Shown in pieces: positions 54,030 to 63,511 of a stretch of 64,000 bases of DNA; position 1 is the first letter of the stretch, and every line of letters begins with the position of its first letter. The notes beneath the pieces were generated by a model. It did no database searches. It had not been told where the DNA came from and saw only the letters and a program-made list of their open reading frames with translations. The stretch spans positions 6,510,001 through 6,574,000 of the forward strand of contig JADKAF010000001.1 in the NCBI GenBank assembly GCA_016719295.1, in the 5' to 3' direction. The translations under genes and the position numbers were made by a program. The stretch comes from Planctomycetota bacterium (GTDB lineage: Bacteria > Planctomycetota > UBA1135 > JADKAF01).

Positions 54030-55964
54030 CTACGGTGCGGCGAGCGCCCTCGCCGCGGCCTGGCGCACCCCGCGCGCTTCGTCGCGGCAGGCCGCCAGCA
54101 GCAGCGCTTCTCGCGCGGCATCGCGAGGCGCATGGGCGCCATGACCTGCGACCGCGAGCAAGCGCAGCTCCGCCGGGCTGGAGCTCGCGGCGATCCGGGC
54201 CAGCGCCTCCACGGGGCGCTGCTCGAAGAGGCCGCGCTCGGCGCACAGCACGAGCGCTCGCACGGCATCGGCTCGATCTCGGAGCTCGAGCTCCACCTCG
54301 GCCGCGATGCGCTCGAGAGCGCGGAAGGCGCGCTCTTCGCCGAGGGGCGCGAGGACGGTCGCGGGAAAAGCGCCTTGCTCCGCGCTGCGAGCTTCGAGGA
54401 GCCAAGTGCGCAGCTCGTCGACGAGCGCGGCGGGCGCGAGTCCGAGGTAGAGCTCGGCGCGGCGACGGATCACCTCCAGCTCTCGGGCCCGCGAGCCGCC
54501 TCCTCCACGCCGAAGCTGGGAGAGCAGCGGTCGCGCCGCCTCACCGCAGCGCGCGATCGCCTCCTCCAGCGCGGGCCGGAAGAACGAAGGGTGCCCATGC
54601 AGCCCGCTGCTCGCGCGTCCGACGAGGAGGCCGAGCCCGACGGTCCCGCCGCGCGCGAGCAGATCGCGCAGCACATCGCTATCGACCTCCGACAGGGGGC
54701 CGAGGAGAGGAACGACGTGCTCGAGCGCTTCCGCGGGCAGCGTGTCACGCTGGCGCAGCGCGTGCCGCGCCACGGCGTCGAGACGGCGCGCCGCTCCCGT
54801 CGCCAGACCGTCGCTGGGATCTCGCAGAGTGCCGAGCATGATCTTCCAAGCGCCGCGGCTCGGAGCGCGCAGCGAGGCCATGCTCTTCAGCGCTTGCTCG
54901 CGCTCGGCGGGATTCCCCCAAGCGACTTGCTCGCCGAGGATCGCCTCCAGCTCTTCGCGCTCTGCGCTCGCGAGCGGCAAAAGGTCGAGGAACGCCGCGC
55001 CTTCTCGGCGCGCCTCGAGGTCGGAGCTGGACAGACACTTCAACGCGAACTCGGCGTGAGGTAGCAGCTCGCGGGCGAGCTCCTCCGCGCTCGCGCGCAG
55101 GGCGAGGCGATGAAGCACCGCGCAGATCTCCGCTTGATGGCGCGCCGCGCGCTCGACCCGACCAAGCAAGCGCCCCGCCGGCTCGAGCGGCAGCGTCGCG
55201 ATCGCGAGAATGCCGCCTCTCGAGAGCAACGCGTGGCGAGAGGCGAGCGCGACCTCGATCAGCGGGTAGAAATCCGCGTTGCTCGAACCGCATGCGGCGA
55301 GCCAGAACAGCGCGTAGCCGCCGAGCGTGGGCGAGCGATCGAAGAGGGAGCGAAGCTCCGCGGGAGTCGGTGGGCCGATGATGGACGCGAGCAGCTCGGC
55401 CGTGGTGCGCGGGTCGAAGCGATCCTCGAGGATCCGCAGGAGACCGGGCCGGTCGAGCGCCTGGATCGCCGTCAGCGCCGCGCGCGCCGCGTCGCGCTCG
55501 GGCAGATCGAGCAGGGCGGCGCGAGCGAGGGTCGGGGCCGCCGCGGCGGCGTGTGCGCCCAGGACGCTGAGCGCGAAGACGATGCGGAGACCCTGGTCCT
55601 CGGCGTAGAGCAGCTCGTGGTCGTGCCGCAGCACGGCGGGCGGATCGACGTCCGGGAGAGGCGAGAGCGTCGGTCGCTGCGGGGGACGAGGCGGCGGCTG
55701 AAGCACCCAGCGGAACTCCATGTCGGGGGCCGGGGCGCTCGCGGCGAGGGCGCCTTCGACGCGCGTCTCGAGCGCATGGAGGAGCTCGCCCGCGGCTTCC
55801 GCGCTCGGTGCGGCGCGCCATGCGCGCAGCGCATCGACGCGCGCGGGGCCGTCGTCTCCGAGCAGCGTTCGAACGCGCGCGTCCTCCTGTGCGAGGGCTC
55901 CCGAAGCGAGGCCGAGCAGCAGGACTCCGCGAGCCGAGCGCACGCGCGGGTCGCCGAGCTTCAT
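54030..55964 (-). CDS. exported HEAT-like repeat protein
   Basis: 644 residues from ATG at 55964, which overlaps the stop of the phosphatase-type gene by 4 bp (ATGA). The N-terminus GVLLLGLASGALAQ is a signal peptide. The rest is helical with HEAT-like spacing (for example LRIVFALSVLGAHAAAAAPT, LLILE-type helices, AERGLFEQRPVEALARIAAS). No active-site residues. Translation coupling to the upstream enzyme suggests a shared pathway. Confidence 0.7.
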   Translation of the reverse strand: MKLGDPRVRSARGVLLLGLASGALAQEDARVRTLLGDDGPARVDALRAWRAAPSAEAAGELLHALETRVEGALAASAPAPDMEFRWVLQPPPRPPQRPTLSPLPDVDPPAVLRHDHELLYAEDQGLRIVFALSVLGAHAAAAAPTLARAALLDLPERDAARAALTAIQALDRPGLLRILEDRFDPRTTAELLASIIGPPTPAELRSLFDRSPTLGGYALFWLAACGSSNADFYPLIEVALASRHALLSRGGILAIATLPLEPAGRLLGRVERAARHQAEICAVLHRLALRASAEELARELLPHAEFALKCLSSSDLEARREGAAFLDLLPLASAEREELEAILGEQVAWGNPAEREQALKSMASLRAPSRGAWKIMLGTLRDPSDGLATGAARRLDAVARHALRQRDTLPAEALEHVVPLLGPLSEVDSDVLRDLLARGGTVGLGLLVGRASSGLHGHPSFFRPALEEAIARCGEAARPLLSQLRRGGGGSRARELEVIRRRAELYLGLAPAALVDELRTWLLEARSAEQGAFPATVLAPLGEERAFRALERIAAEVELELRDRADAVRALVLCAERGLFEQRPVEALARIAASSSPAELRLLAVAGHGAHAPRDAAREALLLAACRDEARGVRQAAARALAAP

Positions 55965-57058
55965 CTCACCGCCCCCGGCAGCGGCAGCGCCGCGCGCGGC
56001 TCCAGGGTCGCGTAGTCGACGCCGACGAGCTGCGCCGCGGTGGCCGCCACCTGCGCGAGCTTGGTCTCGACTTGCTCGCGCACGCCGAGTGAAGGGACGT
56101 TCGGGCCCATCACGGCCATCCACACCTCTTCAGCGCCCTCGACCTTCGCACCGTGATCGGTCCAGTCCTTCTCGGTCCGTCCGCGGCCGTGATCCACGGT
56201 GATCAGCAGAGCCGTCTTGCCGTGGTACTGCTCGAGCGACTGCGCGGTCTCCCAGAGCTCGCGCAGCATCGCGTCCGTGCGATGCATCATCTGCAGGTAG
56301 AGATCGTAGCGGCGGCCATGGCCCCACTCGTCGGTCTCGCCGAGCGCGAGGTAGAGCACCTTGGGCTTCCGCGCGAGCAGGTACTCCTTCGCGGCCGGAA
56401 AGGTGAGCGCGTCGAAGCAGAAGGATGGCCAGTAGCGGGGGAGCTGCTGATAGCTCGCTCGCAGCCACGCGAGGCGCTCGGGCGAGCTCGCCACGGTGGG
56501 GAGCTCCCAAGCCGCCTGCACGAAGAGCCCGCTGCGATCCTCCGCCACCATGTATGGATGCACGTCCCAGCCTGAGAAGACCGCGATGCGCCCCCGGAAC
56601 TCGGGGCGCGCGTGCAGATGCTCGAGCACCGTGCGATTCGGGTTCACGACCTTGTCGTTGGAGTCGATGCGCGGATCGGCGAAGCCGCAGAGCAGCTCGC
56701 TGTAGCCTGGGTAGCTGAACTTGTGCTGATTCGCGATCGTGGCGCGGGAGCCCTTCTCGGGATCGCCGAAGATCTGGCCTTGCTTCGCGATCACGTTCCA
56801 GAGGAAGGGCATCAGCGCCGCGCGCGCCTCCTCCGATGTCTCGCGGCGAAACTCGCGATCGAGGGCGAAGAGGTCTTTCACGCCGCCGTGGTCCTTGTGC
56901 GCGAAGCGCGAGTCCATGCCTCGGAAGACGTCCTGCCAGCGCAGGCCGTCGAGCGTGACGAGGATCAGGTTCTCGGCGGGGGCCTGCGCCGCGAGCGGCG
57001 CGGCCCACGCGAGGCCGGCGAAGAGAAGCGAGAGCACGGAGCGAAGAGCGAGGCGCAT
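55961..57058 (-). CDS. alkaline-phosphatase-superfamily enzyme (phosphodiesterase/sulfatase-like), exported
   Basis: 365 residues from ATG at 57058. A signal peptide (LALRSVLSLLFAGLAWAAP) precedes NLILVTLDGLRWQDVF with the first metal Asp. The nucleophile is probably Ser in FSYPGYSELLCG. Metal ligands are in GETDEWGHGRRYD and VDHGRGRTEKDW. The fold covers phosphodiesterases and sulfatases; the substrate is not clear. The end overlaps the HEAT-like gene start, and the start faces the propeller gene at 57202. Confidence 0.85.
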   Translation of the reverse strand: MRLALRSVLSLLFAGLAWAAPLAAQAPAENLILVTLDGLRWQDVFRGMDSRFAHKDHGGVKDLFALDREFRRETSEEARAALMPFLWNVIAKQGQIFGDPEKGSRATIANQHKFSYPGYSELLCGFADPRIDSNDKVVNPNRTVLEHLHARPEFRGRIAVFSGWDVHPYMVAEDRSGLFVQAAWELPTVASSPERLAWLRASYQQLPRYWPSFCFDALTFPAAKEYLLARKPKVLYLALGETDEWGHGRRYDLYLQMMHRTDAMLRELWETAQSLEQYHGKTALLITVDHGRGRTEKDWTDHGAKVEGAEEVWMAVMGPNVPSLGVREQVETKLAQVAATAAQLVGVDYATLEPRAALPLPGAVR

Positions 57059-57201
57059 CGAGGGGCTCGGGAACGGGATCGGTACAGCGTTTCGCCGTGA
57101 AGCGCGCGGGTCAAACCCGTGCATCGCATTTTCACCTGCTCCGAGCGCAGCGCTCTCCGCTCGGGCAACATCTGCGGCTCGTTCCTGCCGGAGTCCCTTG
57201 C

Positions 57202-58677
57202 ATGCTTCGCTCGCCGATCGCTCTCGCCTGCGCGCTCGCGCTCGCCATCCCCGCCGCCGCGCAGTGGCCGCAGTTCCTCGGCCCGGGTGGGCGCGCTGCC
57301 GTCGACCAGAGCCGCGTTCCGCTGCCCTTCGATCTCGAGAAGCACCGCGCGTTCCGCGTCGAGGTCCCCACGGGGCACTCCTCGCCGGTGATCGCGGGCG
57401 AGCGCCTCTTCCTCACCGGCGCCGAGGGGAGTGAGCTCGTGATGCTCTGCCTCGATCGCCGCGACGGCAAGACGCTGTGGAAGCAGAGCGTCAGCGCGCG
57501 CGCCGACGAGCACTACGGGCATCGCGCTTCCGCGCTCGCGATGCCGAGTGGATGCACCGATGGCAAGCGCGTCTTCTTCTCCTTCGGCGCCTACGGATTG
57601 CTCGCGCTCGACGTCGCGACCGGAAAGACCCTCTGGGAGAAGCAGCTCCCGCTCGCGAAGCACGACTTCGGCACGGGCGCTTCGCCGATGCTCGTCGACG
57701 ATCTCGTGATCCTGCAGCGCGACGGCGCGCCGGACTCGTCCATCGTGGCGTACGCGCAGGCCGACGGCGCGGAGCGCTGGCGCGTCGAGCGCCTGGGCTG
57801 CATCTCCTCGTATGCCACGCCGTATCTCTGGGAGCACGCGGGCGGACGCGAGCTCGTCGTCGCGGGCACGGGCTTGCTCACTTCCTTGGATCCGAAGACC
57901 GGCGCCAAGCTCTGGGAGGTGAACGGGCTCACCTTGCTCGTCTGCACGACGCCGATCGGCGACGCGCAGCACCTCTACTTCGCCGGCTGGTCCTCGCCGG
58001 GGGCGATTGGCGCGGAGTTCCTGGAGTCGGCGTTCGGAGAGGACTTCCCGGTCACGCCCGAGGACGTGAAGGATCCCAAGCTCGTCTTCGCGCGCCTCGA
58101 TGCGAACAAGGACGGCATGGTGAAGCGGAGCGAGCTGCCCAAGGGCTGCCGCGCCGCCGATGCCTTTCCGGCCTTCGACGGCAACTCGGACGGCGCTTGG
58201 CAGGCCGAGGAAGTCGTTCCCTTCTTGAGCCGCTCGCAAGCGCGTGGCGGCAACATCGCGGTCGCGGTGAAGGCCGGTGGCAAGGGCGACATCACCAAGA
58301 CCCATGTCGCGTGGCGGCACGAGAAGGGGATCCCCTACGTCTCCTCGCCCTTGCTCTTCCGCGAGCGCCTCTGGCTCGTGAAGGCCGGCGGCTCGCTCAC
58401 CACGCTCGACCCCGCGACGGGCGCCGTGAAGCTCGACCAAGCGCGCCTACCGGATCGCGGCGAGTACTACGCGACGCCGTTCGGAATCGACGGCCACGTG
58501 CTGATCGGGGCCAACTCGGGTCGCGCGTTCCTGGTGCGGGCCGCCGACGAGCTGGAGATCGTCTCCGAGCTCGACTTCGAGGACGAGCTGCTCGCGACGC
58601 CCGCGTGCGTCGAGGGCGTGCTCTACGTGCGCACCGTGAACGCGCTCTGGGCGTTCCGCGCCGGCGTGCGCGGCTGA
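57202..58677 (+). CDS. PQQ-like beta-propeller protein with inserted EF-hands
   Basis: 491 residues from ATG at 57202. Signal IALACALALAIPAAAQ, then WPQFLGPGGRAAVDQ, the usual start of planctomycete PQQ-like propellers. Repeats such as LDRRDGKTLWKQ, LDVATGKTLWEKQ, LDPKTGAKLWEV and LDPATGAVKLD mark the blades. Two EF-hand-like loops are inserted about residues 300-345 (RLDANKDGMVKRSELP and FDGNSDGAWQAEE). No quinoprotein catalytic residues are evident. It is exported, and probably structural or binding. Confidence 0.85.
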   Translation: MLRSPIALACALALAIPAAAQWPQFLGPGGRAAVDQSRVPLPFDLEKHRAFRVEVPTGHSSPVIAGERLFLTGAEGSELVMLCLDRRDGKTLWKQSVSARADEHYGHRASALAMPSGCTDGKRVFFSFGAYGLLALDVATGKTLWEKQLPLAKHDFGTGASPMLVDDLVILQRDGAPDSSIVAYAQADGAERWRVERLGCISSYATPYLWEHAGGRELVVAGTGLLTSLDPKTGAKLWEVNGLTLLVCTTPIGDAQHLYFAGWSSPGAIGAEFLESAFGEDFPVTPEDVKDPKLVFARLDANKDGMVKRSELPKGCRAADAFPAFDGNSDGAWQAEEVVPFLSRSQARGGNIAVAVKAGGKGDITKTHVAWRHEKGIPYVSSPLLFRERLWLVKAGGSLTTLDPATGAVKLDQARLPDRGEYYATPFGIDGHVLIGANSGRAFLVRAADELEIVSELDFEDELLATPACVEGVLYVRTVNALWAFRAGVRG

Positions 58678-58701
58678 TCGAGATCGCCGCACCAGCCCCT
58701 C

Positions 58702-58736
58702 GCGCTTCGCGCGCTCACAGCGAGCGCGCGAAGCGC
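58702..58736. terminator. 15-bp perfect hairpin spanning the dgt stop
   Basis: GCGCTTCGCGCGCTC pairs perfectly with its complement around ACAGC, between the propeller gene end (58677) and the dgt end (58715). It probably ends both transcripts. Confidence 0.65.
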
Positions 58737-60061
58737 ACGGCGAACGAGTCGGTCATGCCGCTCACGAAGTCGCAGGCGAGCTGCAGCGCGCGGTAGGTCT
58801 CGCTACCCGGCGTGGGCGAGGTCTCGAAGAGATAGCGCTGGTTGCGCGAGATCAGGGCGTAGAGCTTGCCTTCCCAGGTGCGCTTGTCGTGACGCACGGC
58901 CGAGGAGGCGAGGCAGGCCGGCACGACGGCGTCGAGCAGGCGGTGCAGCGTCTTCTTGCCCTCGAGCTCGAGGCGCAGCACGGAGGGATGGGTATAGGCG
59001 TGCTCCAGCCCGAGCCGGAACAGCGCATTCGCGAGCGACTCGGCGGGGGAGCCGCGCAGCAAGGACGCGTGGTGCTCACCAGCGACGATCGATGGGTACG
59101 CGTGGCAGAAGCCCTCGAAGGCCGCGCGGAAGAGCGCGCTCGTGCATTCGAGACGCAGATCGTGCATCCACGCGCGCTCGGCGTCGGGATCGCCGCGCTT
59201 GCGGGCGAAGCGCTCGCGCGCCGCGCGGAGCTGCTCGCGGAAGTCGGCATCGGGTGGCTCCACGGCCTCCAGCGTCGCCGCCACCTCCGCGACGGAGAGC
59301 AGGCCCTTGCGTGCCGCGTCCTCGACGTCGATCACGCGGTAGGCGATGTCGTCGGCGGCCTCCATCACGAAGGCGAGCGGATGGCGGCGACGCGGGAGAT
59401 CTAGCCGTTCCGCGATGCGCTCGAGCGCCGGCGCCTCCGAGAGGAACGCGCCGAACTTCTTGCCCCACTCCTCGCGCGGCTCCGACGAGAGCACCGGGTA
59501 CTTGGTGAAGGTCGCGAGCGTCGCGACGGTGAGGTTCAAGCCCTTGTCATCGTGCACGCGCGCGAGGCGCGTCAGGATGCGGAAGCCCTGCGCGTTGCCC
59601 TCGAAGTGCAGCAGGTCCGATTGCTCCGCGGGCTCGAGCCCGCGGAAGAAGGGCTCCTGCCGACGATCGGCGAACCAGGAGCGGATGGCGCTCTCGCCGC
59701 TGTGGCCGAAGGGCGGGTTCCCGAGGTCGTGAGCGAGGCACGCGGTCTCGACGAGCGTCGGCACGTCGCGCCACGCGGAAGCGGCGTCGAGCTCGCCCTT
59801 CTCCAGCAGCCAGCGACCGACTTCGAGCCCCAGCGTGCGCCCGAGCGCGGCGACCTCGAGGCTGTGCGTCAGGCGCGTGCGGACGAAATCGTGCGCCTCG
59901 AGCGGGAAGACCTGCGTCTTGTCCTGCAGCCGGCGGAACGCCGGCAAGAAGATCACGCGATCGCGATCGCTCTCGAAGGAAGTGCGCAGATCCTCGCGCT
60001 TGCCGGCACCCGAGGGACGCAGGCGCGAGCTCTCGAGCCAGCGCTCCCAGAGCGGGTTCAT
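58715..60061 (-). CDS. dgt: dGTP triphosphohydrolase-like HD-domain protein
   Basis: 448 residues. SDRDRVIFLPAFRRLQDKTQ and RTRLTHSLEVAALGRTLG are the usual N-terminal signatures. The HD pair is His111-Asp112 in CLAHDLGNPPFGHSGE, and the fourth metal ligand is the Asp in DDIAYRVIDVED. The enzyme removes triphosphate from dGTP or other dNTPs and controls nucleotide pools. It is cytosolic. The 128-bp gap upstream shows no gene. Confidence 0.93.
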   Translation of the reverse strand: MNPLWERWLESSRLRPSGAGKREDLRTSFESDRDRVIFLPAFRRLQDKTQVFPLEAHDFVRTRLTHSLEVAALGRTLGLEVGRWLLEKGELDAASAWRDVPTLVETACLAHDLGNPPFGHSGESAIRSWFADRRQEPFFRGLEPAEQSDLLHFEGNAQGFRILTRLARVHDDKGLNLTVATLATFTKYPVLSSEPREEWGKKFGAFLSEAPALERIAERLDLPRRRHPLAFVMEAADDIAYRVIDVEDAARKGLLSVAEVAATLEAVEPPDADFREQLRAARERFARKRGDPDAERAWMHDLRLECTSALFRAAFEGFCHAYPSIVAGEHHASLLRGSPAESLANALFRLGLEHAYTHPSVLRLELEGKKTLHRLLDAVVPACLASSAVRHDKRTWEGKLYALISRNQRYLFETSPTPGSETYRALQLACDFVSGMTDSFAVRFARSL

Positions 60062-60189
60062 CGCTAGAGTCCTCCGGTCGCGAAAGTCGTAGTACTCAAG
60101 TCCGTCTCCCGCCCGAGGATTCCCCAGGAAGCAAGGGCGTCAGCCGCGGAACACCGCATGCGTACGAGCGAGGCTGGGACGCAGGCCCG

Positions 60190-61287
60190 CTAGTCCTCGA
60201 GCGGCACGCCCGCGGGCCAGATCGCGGTGAACATCGCATCGTCCCACGGCAGGCCCTCGGCCAGCCGACGGCGCAGCTCCGCGTAGTCGATGTGGCGCTG
60301 CTCCTTCGGCCCGAAGTGGAACGCGCGGAAGCCCGCTCTGGCCTCGGTCATCATGTTGCCCGCGAGCCACGCGCGGTTCGTGTCGCGCTCGAGCTCCCAG
60401 CGCGCGAGCTTCTTCTTGCGGATCGACTCGATCGTCTTCATCAAGCAGTCGGGGAAGGTCGCCAGCAGCTTCGCGCACCAGCGCTCGACGGCGGCGTCGA
60501 GGGGCTTGAGATCCGTAGTGCACTCCTTCAGCTCCGCGCGCGCGGCAGCGGCCGCCGCGCCGGTCTTCCACTCGCCGTAGACCAGGCGACCGCACTCATC
60601 GGTCATGCGCTGCGTCTCGACCAGCGGATTCGCGACGAAGCGATCGCCTCGGCGCAGGACCGGCACGAGCTCGTTCACGAGGTTCAAGCGCAAGGCCATG
60701 TGCGCCGACCAGGGCTCGCAGAGGGCGCAGCTCTCGAGTGAACGGCCGACGCCCACGTAGAGGTCGAGGAGATCGGTGCTGCCGCCGTCGGGTGCCGAGC
60801 CATGCTTCACTCCGGCCTGGCCGAAGCGCGCGGTGTCGGCGGTGATCGAGAAGTCGCAGGCCAGGCCGAGCTCCTGGCCGCCGGCAATGCGGAGGCCGTT
60901 CACGCGGTTGATCACCGGCTTCTCTGCGCGCAGCACGGCCGTGATCATCTGGCCGAACAGCTTCAGGTGCTGGCGGAACTCGAGAGGGCGCCGCTCGTAG
61001 AGCGTCGCGAGCTCGGCCGTGTTGCCGCCCGTGCAGAACGCCTTGTCGCCTGCGCCCGTCAGCACGATCGCGACGCAGCGGCGATCGTTCGACGCGCGGT
61101 CGATGGCGGCGATCACGCCGCGGATCGCGTCGTTGGTGTAGGCGTTGAGCTGCTTCTCGTTGTCGAGCGTGATCCAGACGTTGTGCAGCCCGTGCACGAG
61201 CTCCGAGCGCTCGTCGCGCGCGGGGCGTTCCTCGTAGCGCACGTGCTCGTGCGGTCGCGAGGAGAACAGGCGATGGTCCTCGGCCAT
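60190..61287 (-). CDS. 6-oxocyclohex-1-ene-1-carbonyl-CoA hydrolase-like enzyme (Oah/BamA type)
   Basis: 365 residues from ATG at 61287, with a strong GGAGGA eight bases upstream. It is a crotonase-fold protein. Beyond the generic KAFCTGGNT and NGLRIAGGQELG, it has the stretches FGQAGVKHGSAPDGGSTDLL, RFVANPLVETQRM, YGEWKTG and NRAWLAGNMMTEARAGFRAF. From memory these are close to the ring-opening hydrolase of the anaerobic benzoyl-CoA pathway rather than to ordinary enoyl-CoA hydratase. The rest of that pathway (benzoyl-CoA reductase, dienoyl-CoA hydratase) is not in the window, so it may serve a related alicyclic or ring-fission reaction. It stands alone. Confidence 0.82.
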   Translation of the reverse strand: MAEDHRLFSSRPHEHVRYEERPARDERSELVHGLHNVWITLDNEKQLNAYTNDAIRGVIAAIDRASNDRRCVAIVLTGAGDKAFCTGGNTAELATLYERRPLEFRQHLKLFGQMITAVLRAEKPVINRVNGLRIAGGQELGLACDFSITADTARFGQAGVKHGSAPDGGSTDLLDLYVGVGRSLESCALCEPWSAHMALRLNLVNELVPVLRRGDRFVANPLVETQRMTDECGRLVYGEWKTGAAAAAARAELKECTTDLKPLDAAVERWCAKLLATFPDCLMKTIESIRKKKLARWELERDTNRAWLAGNMMTEARAGFRAFHFGPKEQRHIDYAELRRRLAEGLPWDDAMFTAIWPAGVPLED

Positions 61288-61382
61288 GTCGATCGTTCCT
61301 CCGGTCGACGCCGATCTTCGCCCATCGCGAGGCAGGCTTCCACGTCGCGGGTGGATCCCGCTCCCGGCCGCTCGCGCGCCGG

Positions 61383-62306
61383 CTACGGCCGCAGGGGATG
61401 CAGCTCCGCCGGAGCTCCGAGCGAGTCGAGGTAGCTGCGCAGACGGAACGCGTCGCGCTCGTCGAGCGAATCGAACGAGAGTCCGTGGCGCACTTGGCTC
61501 GGACCCTCGGGCCGCGCCCAGACGACCCGCCCCTCGGCGAAGAGCGGCTCGCCCGTGAAGCCTCCCGCCGTCGCGAGGCTCAGGTGGATCCGCGTCGAGC
61601 GCCCGACCGGCAGCCGCTGGGGCAGGCACGCGCAGATGCCGCCTTCGCTCAAGTCGAAGGCCTCGCCGGGGATCCAGTTCGACTCCCCGCCGCTGCGCTC
61701 GAGGACGCTCACCGGCAGCAGCACCGGGAAGCGCTCGTGCGAGCGGCCGAAGCTGCCCCAGCCTTCGGGTCGCGCGATGTGCAGCAAGCGCGCGCTGTCG
61801 CGCTCCTCGACGTCGGTGAGGCGCACGGGGATCTCGACGACGCGTCGCGCACCGGCGAGGTCGAGGCGCGCGCCGTCGCCGCGCCTTCCGTCGAAGCGCT
61901 GCTTCGGATGAAGGAGGATCAGCATCTCGGGGCCCTGCGGTCGCAGCACGATCCCGAGCGCCGGCGCTCCGCCGTGCGGGCGCAGCCGCACGCGTCGGAG
62001 CGGATCGGGCAGATCGCTCGAGCGCACGAGGCGCAAGCGCTCCAAGGCGTCGGAGAGGCGCTCGGCGAGCTCGAAGCGCAGGTTCTTGCCGTCCTGCGCG
62101 AGCAGGAGGGCGATCCCCAATCTCTCGAACATCTCGCGGCGCTGCAGCGTGAGCTCGGGCTTCGCCGGCGCGAGCTGCAGCGCGAGCGGCTCCAGCACCC
62201 GCAGGATCTCGACATCGATGCCCGCGTCGCGTCCGCGCTCGCGGAACGAGCGCACTTGCGATGGCGTCGACCGATCCGTGAACCAACCGCGTAAGAGGCT
62301 CAGCAC
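61383..62306 (-). CDS. PilZ-domain protein
   Basis: 307 residues. The C-terminal part (about 190-300) is a PilZ domain: RSHERFPVLLPVSVLERSG (the RxxxR-type part is loosely kept) and AFDLSEGGICACL (the D/NxSxxG motif, complete). PilZ domains bind cyclic di-GMP. The N-terminal 190 residues are alpha/beta and unrecognised, with an arginine-rich middle. It starts 7 bp before the end of the upstream PilZ gene, so the two are co-translated. Confidence 0.8.
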   Translation of the reverse strand: MLSLLRGWFTDRSTPSQVRSFRERGRDAGIDVEILRVLEPLALQLAPAKPELTLQRREMFERLGIALLLAQDGKNLRFELAERLSDALERLRLVRSSDLPDPLRRVRLRPHGGAPALGIVLRPQGPEMLILLHPKQRFDGRRGDGARLDLAGARRVVEIPVRLTDVEERDSARLLHIARPEGWGSFGRSHERFPVLLPVSVLERSGGESNWIPGEAFDLSEGGICACLPQRLPVGRSTRIHLSLATAGGFTGEPLFAEGRVVWARPEGPSQVRHGLSFDSLDERDAFRLRSYLDSLGAPAELHPLRP

Positions 62307-63343
62307 GAGCGATCCTCCGGACTCGAGGTCCCTGCCGAGAAGGAGCGCCGCGCGAGGAAGCGCGCGACGCGGGAACGGGTCGAGGCGTCGAAGCGATCGA
62401 ACTCAACGCCCGCGGTCGCCGTGGCGAAGCCGTCCTCGCGCAGCGTCCACACCACGCGGCCGGCCATCTCCAGCTCGTCGGCTCGGCGATCGCTGCGGCC
62501 GACCGAGAGCCACACGCGATCTCCGGGCGTCACGTCGCTCGCCACGCGGAGCTTCACTCCGCCCATGCTCATGTCGAGGAGGAACGCCGCCGTGATCGTC
62601 TCCTCTGCGAGCGGCTCGGCAGCATCGACGCGCGAGCTCTCGCCGCGCGCGACGATCACCCGGCCGGCGAGACGCAGCGGAACGCGATGCTGCTGACGGC
62701 GCGCCGCTTGCAGCGGCCCGCGAGGCAGCTCGATCCGCCACCAGAGCGCATCGCCGGCGAGCTCTTGTACCTCCACCACGCGGCACTCGCAGGTGGCGAT
62801 CTCCTCGCCGACCGCGAAGAGCGCCGAGACCTCGCGCAGAGCGCGCGCATCGAGCTGCTCGAGGCGCGCGCTCACGACATCGATCGCGGGCTGACCGGGC
62901 ACGACGACGCAGGCTTCGAGCACCTCGTTCTGAGCTTCGAAGGTGAGCAGCAAGCGGCCATCCGCCGGCAGGCCCTCGGGGGGCTTGGCCGACGCGAAGC
63001 CCAGCCGCCGGCGCAGTCTCTCGAGCTCATCGATCGCCGGCCGCGGATCCTCGCCGCTGCGCAGCAGCGCCTCGACCCAGCGCAGCCCGCTCTCGCGGAA
63101 GATCGTCTCGTCCTGCACGAGCACCCGCGGATCGACATCGCTCATCCCCAGCAGCTCGCGCGCCGGTCGCAGCAGCTCGACCTCGACGCCGCGCGCGCGC
63201 AGCGCGCGCTCGAGCTGCTCCACGCGCTTGCTTTCGACTTCTCCGCGCATCAGAAGACCGAGCCTCCACGCCACGAAGCCGGCGAACGCAGCGCTCCAGG
63301 CGCTCTGCACGCAGAGCAATCCGGACGTCACGATCTCCGACAC
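62300..63343 (-). CDS. PilZ-domain protein with N-terminal membrane helix
   Basis: 347 residues from GTG at 63343, with AGGCAGG upstream. Starting at ATG 63469 would add about 40 unhelpful residues. One membrane helix (SAAFAGFVAWRLGLLM) leads a cytosolic part with a helix (VEQLERALRARG) and a middle sheet domain. A PilZ domain follows (about 230-335): RRQQHRVPLRLAGRV and LDMSMGGVKLRV, which keeps the D/NxSxxG motif. It probably senses cyclic di-GMP at the membrane together with the overlapping downstream PilZ protein. Confidence 0.75.
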   Translation of the reverse strand: MSEIVTSGLLCVQSAWSAAFAGFVAWRLGLLMRGEVESKRVEQLERALRARGVEVELLRPARELLGMSDVDPRVLVQDETIFRESGLRWVEALLRSGEDPRPAIDELERLRRRLGFASAKPPEGLPADGRLLLTFEAQNEVLEACVVVPGQPAIDVVSARLEQLDARALREVSALFAVGEEIATCECRVVEVQELAGDALWWRIELPRGPLQAARRQQHRVPLRLAGRVIVARGESSRVDAAEPLAEETITAAFLLDMSMGGVKLRVASDVTPGDRVWLSVGRSDRRADELEMAGRVVWTLREDGFATATAGVEFDRFDASTRSRVARFLARRSFSAGTSSPEDRSC

Positions 63344-63480
63344 TTCGCCTGCCTCTTCCGCAAGCGCCGGGCGAACGTACCCGACGCGAAGTAGGAAATC
63401 GGAAAGCGCGGAGCTGCACCTTGGGGCCAAGCACTTTCTTGGCTCGGAAATCTCTTCCCAGGGCTGCACCAGCGCGGGTT

Positions 63481-63501
63481 CCGGCGCTCGGCGAGCACCG
63501 G
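63481..63501 (-). terminator. hairpin after the phospholipase D-type gene
   Basis: On the minus strand CCGGTGCTC pairs with GAGCGCCGG (one G-U) around GCC, 10 bp past the stop at 63512. The remaining gap to 63343 shows no gene. Confidence 0.5.
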
Positions 63502-63511
63502 AGAGCGGCCC

